Below, in pieces: positions 15,157 to 21,663 of a stretch of 25,698 nucleotides of DNA (the first letter of the stretch is position 1; each line of letters begins with the position of its first letter). The notes beneath the pieces were generated by a model. It saw only the letters and a program-made list of their open reading frames with translations, was not told where the DNA came from and searched no databases. Source of the stretch: JAHFIW01 sp035495855 (GTDB lineage: Bacteria; Patescibacteriota; Patescibacteriia; SG8-24); NCBI GenBank assembly GCA_035495855.1, contig DATJFD010000062.1, forward strand, positions 1 through 25,698. The letters are read 5' to 3'. The position numbers and the translations under genes are program-made.

Positions 15157-15717
15157 ATGCGAACAGTGAAGAACTCCGCGGGCCTCATGGGGCTCGCTCT
15201 CGGCGGCCTGCTGCTCATCGGCGCGGGTTGCGGCGCGACCACGCAGACCGACGTCAACGCGGCGGCCGGCGGGCCGCAACGCGGAACGCAGACGCGCGAC
15301 AACGCCAACGGCCCCGACTACAGGCCCGAGGGTGGCGTCGAAACGAACGTGAACGGCGAAGTGAAGCTCAATTACCGCGACAGCGGCGCGACCGACGCGC
15401 GGCTCGAGACGCAGAACGACGCTCCGGCGATCGACGAGGCCGGCGCGCGCGAGATCAAGGTCACCGCGAAGAACTTCGCTTTCGACCCCAGCGAGATCAG
15501 GGTCAAGCAGGGAGAGAAGATCAAGCTCACGCTCGTGAACTCGGACGGTCGCCACGGCATCGGCATCCCGGCATTCAACGTCAGCCTGAAGCCGGCCGAA
15601 GGCGAGAGCGGCAGCACGGTGTTCATCGCCGACAAGGCCGGCACCTATCCTTTCTTCTGCGACGTCTTCTGCGGGAGCGGCCATCGCGGCATGAAGGGGA
15701 CGCTGATCGTGGAGTGA
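15157..15717 (+). CDS. Lipoprotein with a CuA-type cupredoxin domain (copy 2)
   Basis: 186 aa, paralogue of the preceding gene. Signal peptide with lipobox LLIGAGC (Cys25). The linker (about 26-95) is longer than in copy 1 and rich in Asn, Asp and Gly. The cupredoxin domain (about 97-186) keeps every CuA ligand: H133 in GRHGIGIPAFNVS, then C168-x3-C172-x3-H176-x2-M179. The domain is highly similar to copy 1 (both contain DKAGTYPFFC and CGSGH), which indicates a local duplication with divergent linkers and separate promoters. Probable role: extracytoplasmic electron transfer or copper handling. No oxidase subunit I gene is visible in the window. Confidence 0.88.
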   Translation: MRTVKNSAGLMGLALGGLLLIGAGCGATTQTDVNAAAGGPQRGTQTRDNANGPDYRPEGGVETNVNGEVKLNYRDSGATDARLETQNDAPAIDEAGAREIKVTAKNFAFDPSEIRVKQGEKIKLTLVNSDGRHGIGIPAFNVSLKPAEGESGSTVFIADKAGTYPFFCDVFCGSGHRGMKGTLIVE

Positions 15718-15840
15718 GAGAACAAAGGACAGAGAGCAGAGAAAGCATAAGGAGCGGGCCTGCGGGCCCGTTCTTTTTTTCCAAGCTCAGATATCCTTCC
15801 TTGCGCTCTCTCTGTTCTCTGCTCTTTGCTCTTTGTTCTT
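15718..15840. repeat. Inverted heptamer arrays around a terminator after CuA lipoprotein 2
   Basis: Left arm starts on the base after the stop codon: GAGAACA, AAGGACA, GAGAGCA, GAGAAAG (15718-15745). Right arm (15813-15840): TGTTCTC, TGCTCTT, TGCTCTT, TGTTCTT, the complements of the left-arm units. A terminator hairpin lies between. The layout is the same as at 12713-12802 but with different heptamers. Confidence 0.9.
15755..15780 (+). terminator. Intrinsic terminator after CuA lipoprotein 2
   Basis: Stem CGGGCC/GGCCCG with loop TGCG, then TTCTTTTTTT. Confidence 0.85.
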
Positions 15841-15889
15841 TTCCCTGGTACGTTGCGGCGTCGCACCTTTCAATGCGAGGAGGCACGTC

Positions 15890-16441
15890 ATGACGTGGCG
15901 AACGATCGAACGCCCCGGGTATCTCGGGAAGTACCGAAGCAAGAAGTACGCGGAGTGGGACGCGAAGTACGGCCAGGGCAACTGGCGGCTGGCCTGGAAG
16001 GTCGGTCCGCTGTTCGCGGACTACATCGGCGCCTGCGCGCTCTACGAGGACGCCTACGACCGCTTCCTCGAGACCTCGCCGGACGTGCTCGCGCGGCTCC
16101 TCGACGACGCCTGGGAGATCTTCGACGACGCGCCCACGAACGTGGGCTCGCGCTTCGACTACCTGGCGCAGGAAACGGACCGCACGCACGTGCAGGACAT
16201 CGCCATCCGGCGCTGCCTGCTGCGGCGGGGTGTCTGGTTCCGCGGCACGCAGCTCATCCAGATCCGGCACAGCGTCGGCCAGCACCCGCTGTCCATGACG
16301 CTCTCGCCGGGCAGGGTGCCGTTCCACCGCCCGGACCTGATGGAGCCGCCTTTCGACCGGCCCGCGCACGAGCTGTGGTACGACCTCGGCTCGGTCGAGG
16401 CGTTCTACCAGTTCAACAAGTTCCTGCAGGCCAAGGAATAA
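15890..16441 (+). CDS. Conserved protein of unknown function (183 aa)
   Basis: No domain that I can name. The sequence starts TWRTIERPGYLGKYRSKKY, includes EWDAKYGQGNWRLAWKVG, then YIGACALYEDAYDRFL, and a well-kept centre QETDRTHVQDIAIRRCLLRRG, ending with PLSMTLSPGRVPFHRPDLM. It is soluble, rich in Trp, Tyr, Arg and Asp, with no signal peptide or membrane helix. I recall proteins with this TLSPGRVPFHRPDL block from many Patescibacteria genomes, also without a function. ATG 15890 is fixed by a strong Shine-Dalgarno sequence (GAGGAGG, 6-nt spacer). It stands alone between a repeat/terminator block upstream and three tandem hairpins downstream. Confidence 0.8.
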   Translation: MTWRTIERPGYLGKYRSKKYAEWDAKYGQGNWRLAWKVGPLFADYIGACALYEDAYDRFLETSPDVLARLLDDAWEIFDDAPTNVGSRFDYLAQETDRTHVQDIAIRRCLLRRGVWFRGTQLIQIRHSVGQHPLSMTLSPGRVPFHRPDLMEPPFDRPAHELWYDLGSVEAFYQFNKFLQAKE

Positions 16442-16444
16442 GCT

Positions 16445-16506
16445 CACGGCCCCCGTCCGCGGGGCCGTGGAGCTGCCGGAATCGTTCCGTTTCCTTGCGG
16501 CAGCTC
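16445..16506 (+). other. Two tandem GC-rich hairpins in the spacer before thiI
   Basis: Hairpin 1: CACGGCCCC/GGGGCCGTG (16445-16469, 7-nt loop). Hairpin 2: GAGCTGCCG/CGGCAGCTC (16470-16506), whose 19-nt loop contains a small GGAA/TTCC pair. They abut each other and neither has a T-tract. With the terminator that follows they form three stems in under 90 nt, which could be 3'-end protection or a small structured RNA. Confidence 0.7.
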
Positions 16507-16511
16507 GCTGT

Positions 16512-16541
16512 GCCGCGCCAGGTGGCGCGGCCTTTTCTTTT
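16512..16541 (+). terminator. Intrinsic terminator ahead of thiI
   Basis: Perfect 9-bp stem GCCGCGCCA/TGGCGCGGC with a 2-nt centre, then CTTTTCTTTT. Confidence 0.85.
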
Positions 16542-16552
16542 GGCCAAAATGC

Positions 16553-16561
16553 TGCTAGCCT
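16553..16561 (+). promoter_or_regulatory. Extended -10 promoter for thiI
   Basis: TGCTAGCCT with the hexamer exactly 9 nt before the thiI ATG. The predicted start is about 3 nt before the ATG and no Shine-Dalgarno sequence exists, so a leaderless mRNA is likely. Confidence 0.5.
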
Positions 16562-16570
16562 AGCGAAGTT

Positions 16571-17776
16571 ATGGAAGTAGGCGTCGACACCATCCTCGTC
16601 CGCACGAGCGAGATCTGCCTCAAGGGAGGGAACCGCTCGATGTTCGAGAAAAGGCTCGCCGATGACATCGCCGTCAGGCTCGCGCCGATCGGCGCTTTTT
16701 CCGTTCGCCGGGACCAGGGCAACGTCATCGTCCGCCACGACGGGCCGATGACCGAAGCAAAGATCGCCGCCGCGACCGAGACCCTCGGAGCGGTCTTCGG
16801 CATCGCCTGGTTCCAGTTCGCGGCGCGCTGCGCCCGCGATCTGGACGCCGTCAAAACAGCCGCCGCCGCGCTCCTGGCCGCCAAAGCCCCGACGACCTTC
16901 AAGGTGTTCGCCACGCGGAGCGACAAGAGCTTCCCGCTCGACTCCCAGGAGATCGCCGTCGAGGTCGGCGGCCATCTGTTCAAGAACGTCCCTGGAGCGG
17001 CGGTCGACGTTCATGACCCCGCCACGCGCGTCACGGTCCTGATCGAGCGAGACGGCGCCTACGTGAGCGCCGACCGCATCGAAGGGAGCCGCGGCCTGCC
17101 GGCGGGCGTGACCGGAAAGGTCGTCGCGCTGCTCTCCGGCGGCATCGATTCGCCGGTCGCGGCCTGGAAGGCGATGCGCCGAGGCTGCACCCCGGTGTTC
17201 GTCCATTGCCACAGCTATCCCTACGTCGGCCGCGCCTCCATCGACAAGGTCGAGCGCCTCGCCGCGCGGCTCGCGACCTTCGACCGCGGCGCGGTGCTCT
17301 GGCTCGTGCCCATCGGCGACGCCCAGCGCGAGATCACCGCGAAGGCCTCGGAGCCTGAACGCGTGCTCCTGTACCGCCGCCTGATGCTGCGGATCGCCGA
17401 GCGCGTCGCCCGGCGCGAACGCGCGCTGGCGATAGTGACCGGCGACAGCCTCGGCCAAGTCGCCTCGCAGACGCTCGAGAACATCGCCGCGGTCTCCGCC
17501 GTCGCGGGCATGCCCGTGTTGCGTCCGCTCGCGGGCGAGGACAAGGACGACATCGTCGCCGCGGCCAAGCGCATCGGCACCTATGCCGTGTCCATCGAGC
17601 CGCACGACGACTGCTGCACGCTGTTCGTGCCCAGGAAGCCGGCGACCCGCTCCACCGCCGCCGCGCTCGACGCGCAGGAGGCCGCCTACGACCTCGAGGC
17701 GCTCATCGGCGCCGCGCTCGACAAGGCGGAACGCCGCGTCTGCGCCGCGCCCGCCCGGGTCGCCGTGGTATCATGA
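16571..17776 (+). CDS. thiI: tRNA 4-thiouridine synthase ThiI
   Basis: 401 aa, the length of ThiI without the C-terminal rhodanese domain (E. coli has 482). It thiolates uridine 8 of tRNA and in some bacteria supplies sulfur for thiamine. Domains in order: N-terminal ferredoxin-like (1-60, RTSEICLKGGNRSMFEKRL), THUMP (about 60-170), and PP-loop ATPase with S189-GGID-S194 and GDSLGQVASQTLEN. C348 and C349 in the DDCCTLFVP motif are typical. Lacking rhodanese, sulfur is expected to come directly from a desulfurase such as SufS of this window. Start chosen at ATG 16571, which matches the ThiI N terminus; no Shine-Dalgarno sequence. Confidence 0.93.
   Translation: MEVGVDTILVRTSEICLKGGNRSMFEKRLADDIAVRLAPIGAFSVRRDQGNVIVRHDGPMTEAKIAAATETLGAVFGIAWFQFAARCARDLDAVKTAAAALLAAKAPTTFKVFATRSDKSFPLDSQEIAVEVGGHLFKNVPGAAVDVHDPATRVTVLIERDGAYVSADRIEGSRGLPAGVTGKVVALLSGGIDSPVAAWKAMRRGCTPVFVHCHSYPYVGRASIDKVERLAARLATFDRGAVLWLVPIGDAQREITAKASEPERVLLYRRLMLRIAERVARRERALAIVTGDSLGQVASQTLENIAAVSAVAGMPVLRPLAGEDKDDIVAAAKRIGTYAVSIEPHDDCCTLFVPRKPATRSTAAALDAQEAAYDLEALIGAALDKAERRVCAAPARVAVVS
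17766..17774 (+). promoter_or_regulatory. Extended -10 promoter for rsmI
   Basis: TGGTATCAT overlaps the thiI stop region, with its hexamer exactly 9 nt before the rsmI ATG. Same geometry as thiI and the debranching-type glycosidase. Confidence 0.5.
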
Positions 17777-17783
17777 CCGCCGT

Positions 17784-18455
17784 ATGGGAACGCTCTTCAT
17801 CATCGCCACCCCCATCGGCAACCTCGAGGACGTGACCTATCGCGCCATCGAGACGCTGCGCACGCTCGACCTGCTGTTCTGCGAGGATACGCGCGTGACC
17901 GCGCGGCTCCTCGACCGCTACGGCCTGCGCGTGCCGATGGATTCCTACCGCGAGGACGAGCATCACCGGAAGCTCCAGCGCGCGCTCGAAGCGCTGCGCG
18001 CAGGCAAGCGCGTGGGCCTCGTCTCGGACGCCGGCACGCCGGCCATCTCGGACCCGGGCTTCCGCATGGTCCGCGACGTGCTCGCGGCCGAGCCGGCGAC
18101 GAGGGTCGAGCCCATCCCCGGGCCGTCGGCGGTCGCCGCGGCGCTGTCGGTCTCCGGCCTCCCGTCCGACGAGTTCCTCTTCCTCGGCTTCCCGCCGCAC
18201 AAGAAGGGGAGGACGGCCGCCTTCAAGGAAGCGCTCGACCAGCCGCGCACCGTCGTCCTCTATGAATCGACGCACCGCATCGCCAAGGCGCTCGAAGCCA
18301 TCGCGGCCATCGACCCGGCGCGGCACCTGGTCGTCGGGCGCGAAGTGACCAAGATGCACGAGACCTTCTACCGCGGCACCGCCGCCGAGGTCGCTAGCGA
18401 GCTCGAGAAGACCAGTTCGAAAGGGGAATTCGTCATCGTGATCGCACCTAAATAG
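17784..18455 (+). CDS. rsmI: 16S rRNA (cytidine1402-2'-O)-methyltransferase RsmI
   Basis: 223 aa. RsmI methylates the ribose of C1402 in 16S rRNA near the decoding centre, using SAM. Family blocks: LFIIATPIGNLEDVTYRAI at the N terminus, LLFCEDTRVTARLL, VGLVSDAGTPAISDPG (79-92) and PIPGPSAVAAALSVSGLP, with the closing helices somewhat shorter than in E. coli RsmI (286 aa), so the C-terminal extension is missing. ATG 17784 is set by homology; it is 7 nt after the thiI stop and has a -10 box but no Shine-Dalgarno sequence. A heptamer array starts on the base after its stop codon. Confidence 0.94.
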   Translation: MGTLFIIATPIGNLEDVTYRAIETLRTLDLLFCEDTRVTARLLDRYGLRVPMDSYREDEHHRKLQRALEALRAGKRVGLVSDAGTPAISDPGFRMVRDVLAAEPATRVEPIPGPSAVAAALSVSGLPSDEFLFLGFPPHKKGRTAAFKEALDQPRTVVLYESTHRIAKALEAIAAIDPARHLVVGREVTKMHETFYRGTAAEVASELEKTSSKGEFVIVIAPK

Positions 18456-18513
18456 CGCCGAGCGTCGAGTTCCGAGCGCCAAGCTCGAAGCTCGAAGCTC
18501 GAAGCTCGAAGCT
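18456..18513. repeat. Heptamer array filling the rsmI-metG spacer
   Basis: Eight in-phase 7-mers run from the base after the rsmI stop to 2 nt before the metG ATG: CGCCGAG, CGTCGAG, TTCCGAG, CGCCAAG, then four perfect CTCGAAG. The perfect part plus CT (18484-18513) is identical to 91-120. The four degenerate units upstream look like older copies. Confidence 0.95.
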
Positions 18514-20013
18514 ATGTCGAAGTTCTACATCACCACCACCCTGCCGTACGTGAACGCCGACCCGCACATCGGCTTCGCGCTCGAGATCATCCAGGCCGAC
18601 GCGCTCGCGCGCTGGCGCAGGCTCTCGGGCGACGAGGTCGTCTTCAACACTGGAACGGACGAGCACGGACAGAAGATCTACAAGAACGCGACCGAGGCGG
18701 GCATGGACCCCAAGGCCTACTGCGACCTGTACGCGGCCAAGTTCCACGGCCTCAAGGAGTCGCTCGACCTTTCCTACACGCATTTCATCCGCACGACCGA
18801 CGAGCATCACGTCGCCGCCGCCCAGGAGTTCTGGAAGCGCTGCGCGAACGCGGGCGACATCTACAAGGCCCGCTACCAGGTGAAGTACTGCGTCGGCTGC
18901 GAGCTCGAGAAGACCGACTCGGAGCTCGTCGACGGCGTCTGCCCGATCCATCCGAAGCTCGCCATCGAGATGCGCGACGAGGAGAACTGGTTCTTCCGCT
19001 GGTCGAAGTACCAGGAGAAGCTGCTCGCGCTCTACGCCGAACGGCCGGACTTCGTGATGCCGTCCTCGCGCCTGAACGAGATCTCCTCGTTCGTGAAGAT
19101 GGGGCTCCAGGACTTCAGCATCTCGCGGCTCAAGGCCAAGATGCCCTGGGGCATCCCGGTCCCCGGCGACGACGACCACGTCATGTACGTGTGGTTCGAC
19201 GCGCTCGTGAACTACATCTCGACGCTCGGCTGGCCCGAGGACCCGGCCAACTTCGGCGCGTTCTGGCCCGGCGTGCAGACCGCGGGCAAGGACAACCTGC
19301 GCCAGCAGTCGGCGATGTGGCAGGGGATGCTCATGTCCGCCGGCCTCCCGCCGTCGAAGCAGATCTTCATCCACGGCTTCATCACCGCCGAAGGGCAGAA
19401 GATGTCGAAATCGCTCGGCAACGTGGTGAACCCCTACGACCTCGTCGGCCAGTACGGCACCGACGCCGTGCGCTACTTCCTGCTCGGCGCGCTGCCGTCG
19501 TACGAGGACGGCGATTTCTCGCGCAAGCATTTCGAGGAGACCTATACCGCCAAGCTCGTGAACGGCGCCGGCAACCTCGCCGCGCGCACCGCGACCATGG
19601 TCGAGAAGTATTGCGCGGGCAAGGTCCCCGCCGTGCAGCCCGACCGCTTCGACACCCCCGCGTTCTGGAAAGGCTACGAGGAGGCGCTCGCCGCCTACAA
19701 GTTCGACGAGGCCGTCCGGTGCCTCGAGCGCTACGTCACCGCCGTGAACCAGGCCATCGACAGCGAAGCGCCGTTCAAGAAGGCCAAGGAGGGGATCGAC
19801 GTCTCGCCGTTCATGTACCAGATCGCCGAGGCGCTCCGCCAGATCGGCGTCGCGCTGCTGCCGATCACGCCGGGTTCGGCCGCGAAGGTCCTGGCGCAGC
19901 TTTCCGTCGACCCGGCCTCCGTCCGCCTGCCGGACGACCAGGCCTGGGGCCGCCTCGCCCCCGGCGCCGCCGTGACCAAGGGCGCCATCCTCTTCCCGCG
20001 GCTCCCGGCCTGA
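18514..20013 (+). CDS. metG: Methionyl-tRNA synthetase
   Basis: 499 aa, class I synthetase charging tRNA-Met. The HIGH-type motif is H18-I-G-F21 (NADPHIGFALEI), the second signature is KMSKS at 296-300, and TGTDEHGQKIY is present. A single zinc-binding knuckle is formed by C126, C129, C143 and H146 in the connective peptide. The C-terminal anticodon-binding helices are complete, but the EMAP-II/Trbp111 tRNA-binding domain of long MetRS forms is missing. ATG 18514 directly follows a heptamer array, with no Shine-Dalgarno sequence. Confidence 0.96.
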   Translation: MSKFYITTTLPYVNADPHIGFALEIIQADALARWRRLSGDEVVFNTGTDEHGQKIYKNATEAGMDPKAYCDLYAAKFHGLKESLDLSYTHFIRTTDEHHVAAAQEFWKRCANAGDIYKARYQVKYCVGCELEKTDSELVDGVCPIHPKLAIEMRDEENWFFRWSKYQEKLLALYAERPDFVMPSSRLNEISSFVKMGLQDFSISRLKAKMPWGIPVPGDDDHVMYVWFDALVNYISTLGWPEDPANFGAFWPGVQTAGKDNLRQQSAMWQGMLMSAGLPPSKQIFIHGFITAEGQKMSKSLGNVVNPYDLVGQYGTDAVRYFLLGALPSYEDGDFSRKHFEETYTAKLVNGAGNLAARTATMVEKYCAGKVPAVQPDRFDTPAFWKGYEEALAAYKFDEAVRCLERYVTAVNQAIDSEAPFKKAKEGIDVSPFMYQIAEALRQIGVALLPITPGSAAKVLAQLSVDPASVRLPDDQAWGRLAPGAAVTKGAILFPRLPA

Positions 20014-20039
20014 GCGTTTTGGGCAGGAAAGGCCGGAAA

Positions 20040-20048
20040 TGGTACAAT
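20040..20048 (+). promoter_or_regulatory. Extended -10 promoter for cvpA
   Basis: TGGTACAAT, with a weak TTGGGC (20019-20024) as possible -35 at 18 nt. The predicted start lies inside the hairpin that follows. Confidence 0.45.
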
Positions 20049-20072
20049 GCGGGCGGACAAAGGTCCGCCCGC
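20049..20072 (+). other. Perfect 10-bp hairpin in the metG-cvpA spacer
   Basis: GCGGGCGGAC/GTCCGCCCGC with loop AAAG. No T-tract follows, so it is a poor terminator; it overlaps the predicted start of the cvpA mRNA. Confidence 0.75.
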
Positions 20073-20154
20073 AGCTCAAAGGTTCAAAGCTCAAAGGTTT
20101 AAAGCGCGAGACGGCTTTTAACCTCTTAACCTTTCAACCTTTTAACCTCGTCAC
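20073..20154. repeat. 7/8-bp repeat arrays in inverted orientation before cvpA
   Basis: Left arm alternates CTCAAAG (7) with GTTCAAAG or GTTTAAAG (8). Right arm has octamers CTTTTAAC, CTCTTAAC, CTTTCAAC, CTTTTAAC and a degenerate CTCGTCAC, ending 2 nt before the GTG start. The arms are complementary in type (CAAAGGTT against AACCTTT). This is the only one of the arrays with 8-bp units. Confidence 0.85.
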
Positions 20155-20156
20155 GT

Positions 20157-20666
20157 GTGAACGTCCTGGACATCAGCCTCCTCGTCGCGCTCGGCGGATT
20201 CGTGCTCTACGGCTTCTGGTTCGGCATCATCCACATGGTCGGCGCCCTGCTCGGCGTCGTCGTCGGCGCCATCGCCGCGGGCAGGCTGTACCCCGTGGTG
20301 GCGCACTGGATCCCGTTCACGGGCGACAACGCAAACCTGGCCAAGATCATCGCTTTCGTCGTCGTCTTCGTCCTGGTGAACAAGTTGGTCGGCCTGGTGT
20401 TCTGGATCGTGGAGAAGATCTTCAAGTTCATCTCCATCATCCCGTTCCTCAAGACCTTCAACCGCCTGCTCGGCGCGGCGCTCGGCCTGCTCGAGGGCAC
20501 GCTGGTGCTCGGCCTCACCATCTATTTCGCATCGAAGTTCCCGGTGAGCGCCGCCTTCGACACGCTCATGCGCGATTCGTCCGTCGCCCACGCGCTCCTG
20601 CCGGTCGGCTCCATCCTCGCGCCGCTCCTGCCGCTCGCCGTGCGCGCGGCGCAATCACTGATGTAA
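20157..20666 (+). CDS. CvpA family membrane protein
   Basis: 169 aa from GTG 20157. The start LDISLLVALGGFVLYGFWFG and the following MVGALLGVVVGAIAAGRLY are characteristic of CvpA (colicin V production) proteins. Four hydrophobic segments are seen at about 4-22, 25-45, 60-85 and 100-125, so it is an inner-membrane protein. The cellular role is not settled; CvpA has been linked to envelope stress and colicin export in E. coli. The GTG start is chosen because no ATG precedes the first membrane helix. No Shine-Dalgarno sequence. Confidence 0.85.
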   Translation: MNVLDISLLVALGGFVLYGFWFGIIHMVGALLGVVVGAIAAGRLYPVVAHWIPFTGDNANLAKIIAFVVVFVLVNKLVGLVFWIVEKIFKFISIIPFLKTFNRLLGAALGLLEGTLVLGLTIYFASKFPVSAAFDTLMRDSSVAHALLPVGSILAPLLPLAVRAAQSLM

Positions 20667-20675
20667 ACGTTCTCA

Positions 20676-20738
20676 GTTTTCGGTTTTCCGTTTTCCGGGA
20701 ATGCCGAAAACGGCGGACCGGAAACCGAAAACCCGCCT
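20676..20738. repeat. Heptamer arrays in inverted orientation between cvpA and tatD 1
   Basis: Left: GTTTTCG, GTTTTCC, GTTTTCC (20676-20696). Right: CCGAAAA, CGGCGGA, CCGGAAA, CCGAAAA, CCCGCCT (20704-20738), in perfect 7-nt phase and ending exactly at the ATG. The right units are complements of the left ones. Confidence 0.9.
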
Positions 20739-21575
20739 ATGCCCCGCTACATCGACACCCACTGCCATCTCGACTCCGAGATCTACGCCCGCGACCTCGA
20801 CATCGTGGTCAAGCACGCCCTCGACGAGGGCGTCTGGATCGTGACGCTCGGCAGCGACTACGAGAGCTCCAAGAAGGCCATCGAGATCGCCGAGCGCTAT
20901 CCCGAAGGCGTCTTCGCCGCCGTCGGCCTCCATCCGAAGAAGGTCGGTGACGACATGCTCGCGGACGACAAGCTGCTCGACGTCGGCAAGTTCGCGGAGC
21001 TCGCCGCCCATCCGAAGGTCGTCGCGCTCGGCGAGACGGGCCTCGACTACGGCGACATGCCCGAGGACAAGCGCGACCCGAAGGCGCACCTTGCGGAGCA
21101 GCGCAGGCTGAACCAGAAGAAGGTCTTCGGCCGCTTCCTCGACCTCTCGCGCGAACTCCGGCTCCCCCTGCTGATCCACTGCCGAGAGGCGCACGACGAC
21201 ATGCTCCGCATGCTCGACAACTGGGACAAGACCACCCGCGGGTTCGACTCGCGCGGCATCGTGCACTGTTTCTCCGGCTCCTGGCGCGAGGCCCGCAAGT
21301 ACTACAATCTCGACTTCCTCGTCTCGGTGACCGGCATCGTCACGCACGGCGCCTACCAGAGCGAGGTCATCAAGAAATCGCCGGCGTCGCGCCTCGTCGT
21401 CGAGAGCGACTGCCCCTTCCTCACGCCCGTGCCCTGGGCCATCCGGCGCAACGAGCCCTCGTACCTGCCGACCGTGGCGGACGGCGTGGCTGCGATGCGC
21501 GGTGAACCGCCCGGGCAGTTCGCGGCCGAGACGACGCACAACGCGCTCAAGGTGTTCACCAAAATGACGCGGTAG
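20739..21575 (+). CDS. TatD family metal-dependent hydrolase (copy 1)
   Basis: 278 aa, TIM-barrel hydrolase of the TatD DNase family. Metal ligands can be placed at H8 and H10 (IDTHCHLD), E99 (ALGETGLDYG), the histidine of LLIHCREAHDDML, the histidine of IVHCFSGSW, and the aspartate of VVESDCPFLTP. Members are 3'-5' exonucleases acting on DNA/RNA, and others deacylate D-aminoacyl-tRNA. The start is the ATG immediately after a heptamer array. Tandem with a second, clearly distinct TatD gene. Confidence 0.93.
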   Translation: MPRYIDTHCHLDSEIYARDLDIVVKHALDEGVWIVTLGSDYESSKKAIEIAERYPEGVFAAVGLHPKKVGDDMLADDKLLDVGKFAELAAHPKVVALGETGLDYGDMPEDKRDPKAHLAEQRRLNQKKVFGRFLDLSRELRLPLLIHCREAHDDMLRMLDNWDKTTRGFDSRGIVHCFSGSWREARKYYNLDFLVSVTGIVTHGAYQSEVIKKSPASRLVVESDCPFLTPVPWAIRRNEPSYLPTVADGVAAMRGEPPGQFAAETTHNALKVFTKMTR

Positions 21576-21578
21576 ACG

Positions 21579-21657
21579 AGTACCCAGTACCCAGTAAACA
21601 GTACACAGACTTGGTACTCGGCCCGAACTCTGTTTACTGGGTACTGTTTACTGTGTA
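21579..21657. repeat. Inverted heptamer arrays between the two tatD genes
   Basis: Left: AGTACCC, AGTACCC, AGTAAAC, AGTACAC (21579-21606). Right: CTGTTTA, CTGGGTA, CTGTTTA, CTGTGTA (21630-21657). TACCCAGTAAACAG (21588-21601) pairs perfectly with CTGTTTACTGGGTA (21630-21643). These are the same units as in the sufU-sufC spacer 17 kb away. The array ends 6 nt before the next ATG. Confidence 0.93.
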
Positions 21658-21663
21658 CTTCGT

